Assembly (NCBI RefSeq): GCF_015319165.1
Contig: NZ_JADIVZ010000005.1
Coordinates: 62,001 to 126,000 of the forward strand
Length of the DNA: 64,000 bases
From: Nocardioides acrostichi
Lineage (GTDB): Bacteria > Actinomycetota > Actinomycetes > Propionibacteriales > Nocardioidaceae
Direction: 5' to 3'
Shown: positions 16,859 through 24,533 of the stretch, one piece after another
Layout: the number at the start of each line of letters is the position of its first letter
Numbering within the stretch: position 1 is the stretch's first letter
Translations under genes and position numbers: made by a program
Notes under the pieces: model-generated
Databases searched by the model: none
The model's input: the letters and a program-made list of their open reading frames with translations, nothing else
What the model was told of the DNA's origin: nothing

Positions 16859-16942
16859 AAACTCGCGACGGGTCAGGTGAAAACTGGCGACGGGTCAGGT
16901 GAAAACTGGCGACGGGTCACGTGAAAACTGGCGACGGGTCGG
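16857..16942 (+). repeat. Four-unit 22-bp tandem repeat
   Basis: Four near-identical copies of GAAAACTGGCGACGGGTCA plus three bases, at an exact 22-bp period, fill the gap between the convergent amidase and CsoR-like genes. The first copy overlaps the amidase TGA. Related single copies end at 7876 and 53038. There are no spacers, so this is not a CRISPR array. Confidence 0.85.
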
Positions 16943-16944
16943 CG

Positions 16945-17217
16945 CTAGGCGAGGGAGAGGAACAGCTTCTCGATCCTCTTCAGCTCGTCGGTGTCGACGA
17001 CGGGATCGCCCGATCTGACGTGCAGGGCGTGGAACACCAGCGCGTAGCCGCTGCGCGAGATGGCCTTGTTGACGGCTGCCAGCTGCGTGAGCGCCGACTC
17101 GTCGTCGACTCCGGTCTCCAGCATCGAGATGACGCTGGCGAGGTGGCCGTGGGCCCTTTTCATCCTCAAGATGACCGCGGAGATGTCCTCGGACTGTAGT
17201 TCCATCGTGAACTCCAA
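16945..17217 (-). CDS. CsoR/FrmR family regulator lacking cysteines
   Basis: A 90-residue all-helical protein of the DUF156 metal/aldehyde-responsive repressor family: ILRMKRAHGHLASVISMLE aligns with the first helix and ALTQLAAVNKAI with the second. The position of the conserved Cys (six residues before QLAAV) is Asp, and the protein has no Cys at all; histidines occur in VFHALHVRSG near the usual His site. The sensed signal is therefore unclear. Neighbours are an amidase and the eutBC end, with no metal exporter. The ATG at 17205 is an alternative start. Confidence 0.75.
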   Translation of the reverse strand: MEFTMELQSEDISAVILRMKRAHGHLASVISMLETGVDDESALTQLAAVNKAISRSGYALVFHALHVRSGDPVVDTDELKRIEKLFLSLA

Positions 17218-17332
17218 CGCCGGCCTTCTCGCGCGGGGCTCGAGCCAGCTCCGCGTGCGCCCAGAACCGGTCGAGGGCGGGGATCTTGGTCACAGTACGG
17301 CCGGCGCCCGGGATGCGGTCCCCCCTTGGGGT

Positions 17333-18109
17333 TCAGGGTCCGATCTCGCCTCCGGCCGGGGACCGATCCTTCAAGGCGACGCCGGAGGCTCCGAGTTCGC
17401 GAGCACCGCGCACCAGCCCGAGCAGCACGTCGGCGGCCCGGTCGTAGCCCAGACCGTCGGGCGGGTGGATGTTCGAGACGCAGTTGCGCTCGGAGTCACG
17501 TCGTCCGGCTCGCGGCTCGTGGGTGAGGTAGGCGCCGAGGGAGTCGGCGACCGAGAGACCGGGGCGCTCCCCCACCAGCACGATCAGGGTGCGCACGCCG
17601 AGCCGTTCGCCGATGTGGTCGCCGATGCCGACCCGCGCCTGCTCGGCCAGCACGACGGGCGCGACCCGGAGCTCGGCTCGACGGAAGCGGTCGAGCAGCG
17701 CGGCCACCATCGGCACCGCGTGGTCGTCGTGCGCCTTGGCGGAGAGTCCGTCGGCGAGCACGATGCCGACGTCCGGGCCGGCACCACCGGCCTCCGGCAC
17801 GGCCGAGAGGTCGGCGGGACGGCGGCCGAGGTCGGGACGACGCAGGTAGGTGGCGCGGTCGGGTGCCTGGCTCGCGACCCGCAGCACCTCGAGCCCGAGG
17901 TCGCGGAGACCGCGCTCGATCGCGTCGGCACCCCAGGGCAGGTGCACCGCGTCGCGCGCCACGGCGTGCGCTGAACGCAGTGCCAGCACCTGCGCGGTGG
18001 GCAGGGCGTCGCCGGCGCGCCCCAGGCCGATGCGGGAGCGGGTGGCGGTGCGCAGCGGCGTCCAGAAGTCGGGTGCCTCGCCCTCGGGTCGCATCGGTGC
18101 CGGGCTCAT
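17333..18109 (-). CDS. eutC: Ethanolamine ammonia-lyase small subunit
   Basis: Small subunit of the adenosylcobalamin-dependent lyase that converts ethanolamine to acetaldehyde and ammonia. The 258-residue length fits the family. Typical segments include RSRIGLGRAGDALPTAQVLA near the start, VGIVLADGLSAKAHDDHAVP in the middle and RDSERNCVSNIHPPDGLGYD near the end, including the conserved Cys close to the cobalamin. The ATG at 18109 overlaps the eutB stop by 4 bp (ATGA). No microcompartment or eutA reactivase genes are in the window. Confidence 0.93.
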   Translation of the reverse strand: MSPAPMRPEGEAPDFWTPLRTATRSRIGLGRAGDALPTAQVLALRSAHAVARDAVHLPWGADAIERGLRDLGLEVLRVASQAPDRATYLRRPDLGRRPADLSAVPEAGGAGPDVGIVLADGLSAKAHDDHAVPMVAALLDRFRRAELRVAPVVLAEQARVGIGDHIGERLGVRTLIVLVGERPGLSVADSLGAYLTHEPRAGRRDSERNCVSNIHPPDGLGYDRAADVLLGLVRGARELGASGVALKDRSPAGGEIGP

Positions 18110-19515
18110 CGGGCCGCCAGCTGCCGCAGGGCGCTGCTGCCGGCGTCGACCGAGGCGATGCGGCCGTCGCCGGCGAGCAGACCGACCCGCTCCAGCCACG
18201 CCTCGAACTCGGGTGCGGGGCGCAGCCCGAGCGTGTGCCGCACCGCGAGCACGTCGTGGAAGGAGAGGCTCTGGTAGCCCAGCATCACGTCGTCGGCGCC
18301 GGGCACCGTGATGACGAAGCCGACCCCACCGGCGGCGAGCAGAGTGAGCAGGGTGTCCATGTCGTCGGCGTCGGCCTCGGCGTGGTTGGTGTAGCAGACA
18401 TCGACTCCCATCGGCAGGCCGAGCAGGGTGCCGCAGGCGTGGTCCTCCAGCCCGGCGCGGATGATCTGCTTGCCGTCGTAGAGGTACTCGGGGCCGATGA
18501 AGCCGACCACGGTGTTGACCAGCAGCGGGTCGAAGGCGCGGGCCACCGCGTAGGCGCGGCACTCCAGGGTCTGCTGGTCGACGGGGCGACCGTCGACGCC
18601 GAGGTGGGCGTCGGCGGAGAGGCAGGAGCCCTGGCCGGTCTCGAAGTACATCGCGTTGGTGCCCACCGTGCCGCGGTCGAGCTCGCCAACGGCGGCGTGC
18701 GCCTCGGCGAGCACGGCCAGGTCGACGCCGAAGCCGCGGTTGGCGGCCTCGGTGCCGGCGATGGACTGGAAGACCAGGTCGACCGGGGCACCTGCCTCCA
18801 TCAGCTCGATGGTGGTGGTCACGTGGGCGAGGACGCACGACTGGGTCGGGATGTCGTAGCGCGTGCGCACCTCGTCGAGCAGGTGCAGCAGGTCGCCGGC
18901 AGCGCGGGCGGAGTCGGTGGCGGGGTTGATGCCGATCACCGCGTCGCCGCAGCCGAGCAGCAGTCCGTCGAGGGTGGCGGCCGCGACGCCGCGGGGGTCG
19001 TCCGTGGGGTGGTTGGGCTGGAGCCGGGTGGCCAGCCGCCCCGGCTCGCCGATGGTGCTGCGGAACGCGCTGCGCACGGTGCGCGCCCTGGCCACCGAGA
19101 TGAGGTCGGCGTTGCGCATCACCTTGCTCACCGCAGCGACCATCTCGGGCGTCAGACCGGGTGAGAGCGCCGCGAGCGCGGCGGAGGAGCCGGAGGTCGC
19201 GGCGGTCTCGAGCAGGTGGTCGCGCAGCCCTCCGACGGTGAGGTGGGCGACCGGAGCGAAGGCGGCCGCGTCGTGGGAGTCGACGATGAGCCGCGTGACC
19301 TCGTCGCTCTCGTAGGCCACCACCGGGTTCTCGAGCAGGTCGACGAGCGGCACGTCGGCCAGCACCCACTGCGCGGCGGCGCGTTCGGCGTCGGTCTCGG
19401 CGGCGCAGCCGGCCAGCTCGTCGCCACTGCGCCGCGGGCTGGCCTTGGCGAGGACGTCGACGAGGTGGTCGAAGGCGTAGGTGCGTCCGGCGATCTGCTG
19501 GCGGTAGCGGCTCAT
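18106..19515 (-). CDS. eutB: Ethanolamine ammonia-lyase large subunit
   Basis: Catalytic large subunit (469 residues, TIM barrel). Characteristic stretches are LQPNHPTDDPRGVAAATLDG, CGDAVIGINPATDSARAAGD, SIAGTEAANRGFGVDLAVLA and NTVVGFIGPEYLYDGKQIIR, which contribute to ethanolamine and cobalamin sites. The ATG at 19515 gives the family N-terminus MSRYRQQIAGRTYAFDHLVD; a longer reading overlaps the regulator gene. It sits 4 bp after the XRE-cupin gene and is coupled to eutC. Confidence 0.95.
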   Translation of the reverse strand: MSRYRQQIAGRTYAFDHLVDVLAKASPRRSGDELAGCAAETDAERAAAQWVLADVPLVDLLENPVVAYESDEVTRLIVDSHDAAAFAPVAHLTVGGLRDHLLETAATSGSSAALAALSPGLTPEMVAAVSKVMRNADLISVARARTVRSAFRSTIGEPGRLATRLQPNHPTDDPRGVAAATLDGLLLGCGDAVIGINPATDSARAAGDLLHLLDEVRTRYDIPTQSCVLAHVTTTIELMEAGAPVDLVFQSIAGTEAANRGFGVDLAVLAEAHAAVGELDRGTVGTNAMYFETGQGSCLSADAHLGVDGRPVDQQTLECRAYAVARAFDPLLVNTVVGFIGPEYLYDGKQIIRAGLEDHACGTLLGLPMGVDVCYTNHAEADADDMDTLLTLLAAGGVGFVITVPGADDVMLGYQSLSFHDVLAVRHTLGLRPAPEFEAWLERVGLLAGDGRIASVDAGSSALRQLAAR

Positions 19516-19519
19516 GGGC

Positions 19520-20200
19520 TCAGAGGCTCGCCTCGGGGAAGGCGATGATCGAGAGAAAGCGGATCGGCAGGTCGAGCAGTGCGGTGGGCCCGTGCAGGCC
19601 CTCGCCGTCGAGCTGGAGGGAGTCGCCGGGGCTGAGCGTGTAGACCGTGCGCCCGTGGCTGTACTCCATCGTCCCCTCGAGCATGTAGAGGAACTCGGTA
19701 CCGGGGTGCTGGAACAGCGGGTAGGTCTCGGACTTCTCCGACAGCGTGACCATGAGGCACTCCAGCCGCTTGTGCTCACCGCGCAGCGATCCGAGCAGCT
19801 CGTACTCGTGGCCCTCCTTGGTGCCCGCACGAGCGATGCGGGCACCGGTGCCGGCGGCGACGTAGGACGCCGGCCGCTCCGACTCCGCCCCGCGCAGCAG
19901 GGTCGTCACGGGCACGTCGAGCCCCACCGCGAGCCGCGAGAGCGTCGAGAGGCTGCACGAGGTCTGGGCGTTCTCGATCTTCGAGAGCATCGCCTTGGAG
20001 ATGCCCACGCGCTCGGCCATGTCGCCCACGCTCACCGCCTGCTGGTGGCGCAGCAGCCGCACGTTGCGGGCGATGGCCTCTTCGAGCTCGAGCTCCTCGA
20101 CCGGTGCGGCCGGGTCACGCTCACGGGCGGTGCCGGCGCGGTTGCGGAGGAGGGCCGGGTCGGCACCCTCACGCACGGTGCGGTTCTCACCAGTGGCCAT
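19520..20200 (-). CDS. XRE-family regulator with C-terminal cupin
   Basis: A 226-residue transcription factor. Residues about 40-95 form an XRE helix-turn-helix (NVRLLRHQQAVSVGDMAERV then GISKAMLSKIENAQTSCSLS). Residues about 145-220 form a small cupin (LFQHPGTEFLYMLEGTMEYS, LSPGDSLQLDGEGLHGPTAL), a ligand-sensing arrangement common in amine and amino acid catabolic loci. It lies between the FAD oxidase and eutB, so it probably controls this locus. Inverted TAGTTCACT arms before the glutamine synthetase gene and an AGTGAA half-site at its own start are candidate operators (inference). Confidence 0.88.
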   Translation of the reverse strand: MATGENRTVREGADPALLRNRAGTARERDPAAPVEELELEEAIARNVRLLRHQQAVSVGDMAERVGISKAMLSKIENAQTSCSLSTLSRLAVGLDVPVTTLLRGAESERPASYVAAGTGARIARAGTKEGHEYELLGSLRGEHKRLECLMVTLSEKSETYPLFQHPGTEFLYMLEGTMEYSHGRTVYTLSPGDSLQLDGEGLHGPTALLDLPIRFLSIIAFPEASL

Positions 20201-20206
20201 GAGTGA

Positions 20207-20212
20207 ATCGTA
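20207..20212 (-). promoter_or_regulatory. Possible leaderless -10 (TACGAT) of the XRE-cupin gene
   Basis: On the minus strand TACGAT lies 6 nt before the ATG at 20200. The intervening TTCACT resembles the half-site of the inverted repeat at 25880-25920, suggesting possible autoregulation and an internal promoter for the regulator and eutBC. Confidence 0.3.
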
Positions 20213-20244
20213 GGAGACACCCGGGGAGCCGGTCGTCGTGGCCG

Positions 20245-21456
20245 TCACCGCATCTCGCCCGCCCCGACGTAGGGGTGCGGGCTGCGCAGCAGGTCGCCCT
20301 CGGCGAAGCGCGCCAAGCGCAGGTCGTGCTCGGGCACGCGGGGATCCGAGCTGGTGCCGTCGACCACGAGATCGGCCACCAGCCTCCCCACCGCCGGCGA
20401 GATCTTGAACCCGTGCCCGCTGAATCCCGCGGCCACGACGAGACCCGGCATCGCGGGCACCGTCGAGATCACCGGGTTGTAGTCGGGCGTGACGTCGTAG
20501 CAACCGGCGTAGCTGCTGGCCAGCACCGCGTCGTCCAGCCCGGGGAAGCGATGCCCGATCTTGGCGGCCGCCATGTCGACGAAGGCGTCGTCGGCACGGT
20601 CGAGGTAGTGGTCGGGGTCGGCCGGCTTGAGGGTGGCGAGGTCGGAGTTGCCGAAGAGGATCTCCCCACCCACGTCGGGTCGTACGTACTGGAGCGAGAC
20701 CAGGTCGGAGAACACGGGGAGACCCTCGGTGGGCACGCCCGGCTTGAGCAGGATGATCTCCTCGCGGTGCACCCGGATCGGCAGGTCGACGCCGAGCGGA
20801 GCCGCCAGCGCCACCGACCACGGCCCGGCGGCGAGCACCACCTGCCGGCTCGCGACCCGCGAGCCGTCGCCCAGCCGGACGCCGCACACACCTTCGGCGT
20901 CCGTCTCGATCGCCGCGACACCCGCGCCCTGCGCGACCCGCGCACCGCCGCGCCGCGCCGCCGCGGCGAAGGCCTGTGCGGTGAGGTAGGCGTCGCCGTA
21001 CCCGCCGCGAGGCTCGTGGGCGAAGGCCGCGAAGTCGTCGAGCCGCGCGGTCGGCCACAGCTCGGCGACGGTGGCGTGGTCGATGGTCTCGGTCTGCACG
21101 CCCGCGGCGCGCTGGGCAGCGAGGTTGGCGTGCAGCGCCTCGACGTTCTCCGGCCCCACGCCCACGACGTAGCCGCACGACCGGAACCCGATGTCGAGTC
21201 CGTCCGAGAAGAGGTCGCTCGCGTGCTCGAACACCTCGGTGCCGTACACCGCCATGGCCGCCAGGGTCGGCACGCCGTAGTGACAGCGCACGATGCCCGA
21301 GGACTTGCCGGTCATGCCCGAGCCGACGGTGCTGCGCTCCAGCACCAGCACATCGGTCACCCCCCGGGTGGTGAGCTGCCACGCGGCCGCGCAGCCTTCG
21401 AGCCCACCCCCCACGACCACCACCTCGGCGGCGGAGGGCAGGGCGCGCGCACTCAT
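20245..21456 (-). CDS. FAD-dependent amine/amino acid oxidoreductase (DAO family)
   Basis: A 403-residue flavoprotein beginning with a dinucleotide fold, VVVVGGGLEGCAAAWQLTTR. The layout matches sarcosine oxidase beta/D-amino acid oxidase relatives: a SSGIVRCHYG segment near residue 55, VLAAGPWSVALAAPLGVDLP, and the C-terminal GFSGHGFKISPAVGRLVADL flavin motif. The family oxidises secondary or N-methylated amines. Following glxBCD in one operon, N-methylglutamate or a related N-alkyl glutamate is a reasonable substrate guess; this is inference. The ATG at 21456 is 4 bp after the glxD stop. Confidence 0.82.
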   Translation of the reverse strand: MSARALPSAAEVVVVGGGLEGCAAAWQLTTRGVTDVLVLERSTVGSGMTGKSSGIVRCHYGVPTLAAMAVYGTEVFEHASDLFSDGLDIGFRSCGYVVGVGPENVEALHANLAAQRAAGVQTETIDHATVAELWPTARLDDFAAFAHEPRGGYGDAYLTAQAFAAAARRGGARVAQGAGVAAIETDAEGVCGVRLGDGSRVASRQVVLAAGPWSVALAAPLGVDLPIRVHREEIILLKPGVPTEGLPVFSDLVSLQYVRPDVGGEILFGNSDLATLKPADPDHYLDRADDAFVDMAAAKIGHRFPGLDDAVLASSYAGCYDVTPDYNPVISTVPAMPGLVVAAGFSGHGFKISPAVGRLVADLVVDGTSSDPRVPEHDLRLARFAEGDLLRSPHPYVGAGEMR

Positions 21457-21460
21457 CGGG

Positions 21461-22852
21461 TCACCAGCCCTCGACCGCACCGACGCCGGGGATCCACGAG
21501 GTGCCGGCCAGCGGCACCCCGGCCATCGCGGCGGACTCGACGGTGAGCGCCACCAGATCCTCGGGCTCGAGATGGGTGACGTGCGCCTTGCCGCAGGCCC
21601 GGGCGATGGTCTGGGCCTCCATGGTGAGCACCCGCAGGTAGTTCGCCAGCCGGCGACCACCCTCGACGGGGTCGAGCCGGGCCGCGAGGGCGTCGTCCTG
21701 GGTGCAGATGCCGGCGGGGTCACGACCGTCCTGGTAGTCGTCGTAGCAGCCGGCCGCGGAGCCGATGGCCTCGTAGTCGGACTCCCACCGCGGGTCGTTG
21801 TCGCCGAGGGCGATGAGCGCCGCGGTGCCGATCGAGACCGCGTCGGCTCCCAGCGCCAGCGCCTTGGCGACGTCGGCCCCGGTGCGCACGCCGCCGGAGA
21901 CGATCAGCTGCACGCCGTCCGGCTGGCGGTGCACGCCCAACTCGCGCAACGCCCGCACCGCCTGCGGGATGGCCGCCAGCGTCGGGATGCCGACGTTCTC
22001 GATGAACACGTCCTGCGTGGCCGCGGTGCCGCCCTGCATGCCGTCGACGACCACCACGTCGGCGCCGGCGTGCACCGCCAGCTTCACGTCGTAGTAGGTG
22101 CGCGAGGCGCCGACCTTGACGTAGATCGGCTTCTCGCCGTCGGTGATCTCGCGCAGCTCGGTGATCTTGATGGTGAGGTCGTCCGGGCCGGTCCAGTCGG
22201 GGTGGCGGCAGGCGCTGCGCTGGTCGATGCCCTGCGGCAGGGTGCGCATACTCGCGACCCGCTCGCTGATCTTCTGGCCCAGCAGCATGCCGCCGCCGCC
22301 CGGCTTGGCGCCCTGGCCGAGCACGATCTCGATGGCGTCGGCCTGGCGCAGGTGGTCGGGGTTCATGCCGTAGCGGCTGGGCAGGTACTGGTAGACGAGC
22401 TGCTTGGACTGGCCGCGCTCCTCGGGCGTCATGCCTCCGTCGCCGGTGGTCGTCGACGTCCCGACCTCCGACGCCGCCCGGCCGATGGCCTCCTTGGCTC
22501 GCCCCGAGAGCGCGCCGAAGCTCATGCCCGCGATGGTCACCGGGGTGTCGAGGCGCAACGGGTAGGCGCCGTGCCGGGCCCCGAGCACGACGTCGGTGCC
22601 GCAGGCCTCGCGGTAGCCCTCGAGCGGATAGCGGCTCATCGAGGCACCCAGGAACAGCAGGTCGTCGAAGTGCGGCAGCGCACGCTTCGCCCCGAACCCC
22701 CGGATGTCGTAGAGCCCGGTCTGCGCGGCCCGCTGGATGTCGTGGATCGTCGCCGCGTCGAAGGTCGACGACGGCCGCAGACCACGGCGCGCGCGCTCGG
22801 TGGCCGGGTCGCTCATCGGACCACTCATCGGACCGTTCATCGGATCTGACAC
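21461..22852 (-). CDS. glxD: FMN-binding glutamate-synthase-like protein (GlxD/MgsC-like)
   Basis: A 463-residue homologue of the FMN/Fe-S synthase domain of glutamate synthase. Visible are SFGALSGRAKEAIGRAASEV, GGMLLGQKISERVASMRTLP, VVVVDGMQGGTAATQDVF and IVSGGVRTGADVAKALALGA, followed by a Cys-containing segment (CYDDYQDGRDPAGICTQDD) that could bind Fe-S. With GlxB and GlxC it would make a three-piece enzyme like N-methylglutamate synthase MgsABC. The GTG at 22852 is preferred because AGGAGG lies 4 nt upstream and overlaps the glxC stop. Confidence 0.88.
   Translation of the reverse strand: MSDPMNGPMSGPMSDPATERARRGLRPSSTFDAATIHDIQRAAQTGLYDIRGFGAKRALPHFDDLLFLGASMSRYPLEGYREACGTDVVLGARHGAYPLRLDTPVTIAGMSFGALSGRAKEAIGRAASEVGTSTTTGDGGMTPEERGQSKQLVYQYLPSRYGMNPDHLRQADAIEIVLGQGAKPGGGGMLLGQKISERVASMRTLPQGIDQRSACRHPDWTGPDDLTIKITELREITDGEKPIYVKVGASRTYYDVKLAVHAGADVVVVDGMQGGTAATQDVFIENVGIPTLAAIPQAVRALRELGVHRQPDGVQLIVSGGVRTGADVAKALALGADAVSIGTAALIALGDNDPRWESDYEAIGSAAGCYDDYQDGRDPAGICTQDDALAARLDPVEGGRRLANYLRVLTMEAQTIARACGKAHVTHLEPEDLVALTVESAAMAGVPLAGTSWIPGVGAVEGW
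22811..22846 (-). repeat. Three 12-bp tandem repeats in the glxD 5' end
   Basis: Three copies of (G/A)(C/T)TCATCGGA(C/T)C in tandem encode the repetitive N-terminus MSDPMNGPMSGPMSDP of GlxD. Repeat number may vary between strains. Confidence 0.7.
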
Positions 22853-22856
22853 CGGA

Positions 22857-22862
22857 CCTCCT
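22857..22862 (-). promoter_or_regulatory. Shine-Dalgarno AGGAGG deciding the glxD start
   Basis: A perfect AGGAGG overlaps the TGA of glxC and sits 4 nt before the GTG at 22852. Its distance to the next in-frame ATG would be 16 nt, so GTG is the better start. Confidence 0.65.
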
Positions 22863-23578
22863 CAGTACGTGTTGTCGGCGTGGAAGTGGTAGAGCGTGCG
22901 AGCCGAGCCGTACCGCGTGTACTCGGCCGGGTCGTCGTCCTCGTAGCCGGCCGCCTTGAGCAGGCCGGCCAGTTCCTCGAGGTGCTCGTCTCGCATCGGC
23001 TTGGCGACGCAGTCGGCGCCCAGCGAGGCGACGCTGCCGCGCACGTAGAGCCGCGCCTCGTAGAGCGAGTCGCCCAGCGCCTCGCCCGCGTCGCCGCGTA
23101 CCACCAGCCGACCGGCCTGGGCCATGAACGCGCTCATGTGACCGATCGAGCCGCCCACCACGATGTCGACGCCCTTCATCGAGATGCCGCACCGCGCGGC
23201 GGCGTCCCCTTCGACGACGAGCAGCCCGCCGTGGGCGGTGGCGCCGGCCGACTGGGAGGCGTTCCCGCGCACGGTGACCGATCCGCTCATCATGTTCTCG
23301 GCGACACCCACGCCCGCGTTGCCCTCGATCACCACGTCGGCGCGCTGGTTCATGCCTGCGGCGTAGTAGCCGACGTGCCCGGCGACGCGCACCGAGCGGG
23401 GCGCGTCGAGCCCGACGGCGACCGCGTGGGCGCCGCGGGGGTTGACCAGCTCGACGGCCTCGTCGATCGCGAGTGGCGCGTGCCCGTCGACGGGTCTGCC
23501 GTGCAGCAGGGCGTTGACGCTGCGCAGCGGCACCGCGGCGAGGTCGAAGGTACGGAGTCCGATGGTCACCGGGTCCAT
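22862..23578 (-). CDS. glxC: GXGXG-motif glutamate-synthase-like subunit (GlxC/MgsB-like)
   Basis: A 238-residue right-handed beta-helix protein corresponding to the C-terminal structural domain of glutamate synthase. Repeated turns such as VRVAGHVGYYAAGMNQRADV, VVEGDAAARCGISMKGVDIV and VVGGSIGHMSAFMAQAGRLV show the G-x-G-x-G ladder. It presumably scaffolds the GlxB and GlxD pieces. The ATG at 23578 overlaps the glxB end by 13 bp. Confidence 0.88.
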   Translation of the reverse strand: MDPVTIGLRTFDLAAVPLRSVNALLHGRPVDGHAPLAIDEAVELVNPRGAHAVAVGLDAPRSVRVAGHVGYYAAGMNQRADVVIEGNAGVGVAENMMSGSVTVRGNASQSAGATAHGGLLVVEGDAAARCGISMKGVDIVVGGSIGHMSAFMAQAGRLVVRGDAGEALGDSLYEARLYVRGSVASLGADCVAKPMRDEHLEELAGLLKAAGYEDDDPAEYTRYGSARTLYHFHADNTY

Positions 23579-24507
23579 GCGTAGATCCTCTCCGGCTCGG
23601 GCTCGTAGAGCCGGGCCTCCTCGATGCCGGGCAGTCCGACCAGGGCGCGGTACTCCGAGGCCATCGCGACCCAGCGCGGGTGCTCGGCGATGACGGCGGG
23701 CTTGCAGGCGATGGCGTCGCGTACCACCGCGAAGGAGTCGGCGTTGCTGACCAGCAGCGTGTAGAAGCCGTCGAAGGTGGTGGTGAGCTCCTTGAGCGCG
23801 GTCTCGACGTCGTAGCCGGCGGCCAGCCGGTCGGCGACGAAGCGGGCGCCCACCTCGGTGTCGTTGGCGGAGTCGAAGGCGTGTCCCGTCGCGCGCAGGT
23901 CGCGACGGATGGTCGCGTGGTTGCTGAAGGAGCCGTTGTGCACCAGGCACTGGTCGGGGCCGACGGCGTAGGGGTGACAGCCGCCCGGCGTCACGGCCGA
24001 CTCGGTCGCCATGCGCGTGTGCCCCACGCCCTGCCACCCTTGCGCACCCGGCAGCCCGTAGGCCTGCGCCAGCTGCTGCGGGTGGCCGACGCCCTTGAGC
24101 ACGGCCACGTGCTCGCCGAACCCGGCGATCAGCGCCCCCGGCCAGCAGGTGCGGACGGCGTCTCGCAGCGCCTGGGTGCCCGTCGCGGCCGGCACGTGCG
24201 CCACCAGGGTCGGGCCCGCCGCGTTCACCGCGACCGGCTCCCCCAGCTCCGTGCCGAGGATCGTCGCCGCGTCCGGTGCTGCCACCACCGACGCGAGCCC
24301 ACCGGTGGCCGGATCCTGGTGGTCGGGGTGGGTGAGGAACGAGACCGCGACCCGGCCGGGCGGCGTCCACGTCGGGTCGCCGTAGACGGCGACGCCGGCG
24401 GAGTCGGCACCCCGCTCGGACATCTCGCAGAGCATGCCGGTGAGCAGCTCACCCAGCCGCGGGTACAGGCCGGGGTCACGCAGGTGCAGTCCGACGATTC
24501 CGCACAT
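23566..24507 (-). CDS. glxB: Class II glutamine amidotransferase (GlxB/MgsA-like)
   Basis: A 313-residue Ntn-type glutaminase. After Met removal the nucleophile Cys leads CGIVGLHLRDPG. GWQGVGHTRMATESAVTPGG and CHPYAVGPDQCLVHNGSFSN give the conserved Arg and the Asn-Gly pair of the oxyanion hole. It would hydrolyse glutamine, or a gamma-glutamylamide, and channel the amine to GlxC/GlxD. The ATG at 24507 is fixed by a strong GAGGAGGAA ribosome-binding site and by the need for Cys at position 2. Confidence 0.9.
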   Translation of the reverse strand: MCGIVGLHLRDPGLYPRLGELLTGMLCEMSERGADSAGVAVYGDPTWTPPGRVAVSFLTHPDHQDPATGGLASVVAAPDAATILGTELGEPVAVNAAGPTLVAHVPAATGTQALRDAVRTCWPGALIAGFGEHVAVLKGVGHPQQLAQAYGLPGAQGWQGVGHTRMATESAVTPGGCHPYAVGPDQCLVHNGSFSNHATIRRDLRATGHAFDSANDTEVGARFVADRLAAGYDVETALKELTTTFDGFYTLLVSNADSFAVVRDAIACKPAVIAEHPRWVAMASEYRALVGLPGIEEARLYEPEPERIYAWTR

Positions 24508-24533
24508 GGGTTCCTCCTCTGGTGATCGACGGG

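Noticed and set aside
16857-16942. Possible CRISPR array
   Set aside because: The 22-bp units abut with no unique spacers, and no cas genes are nearby.
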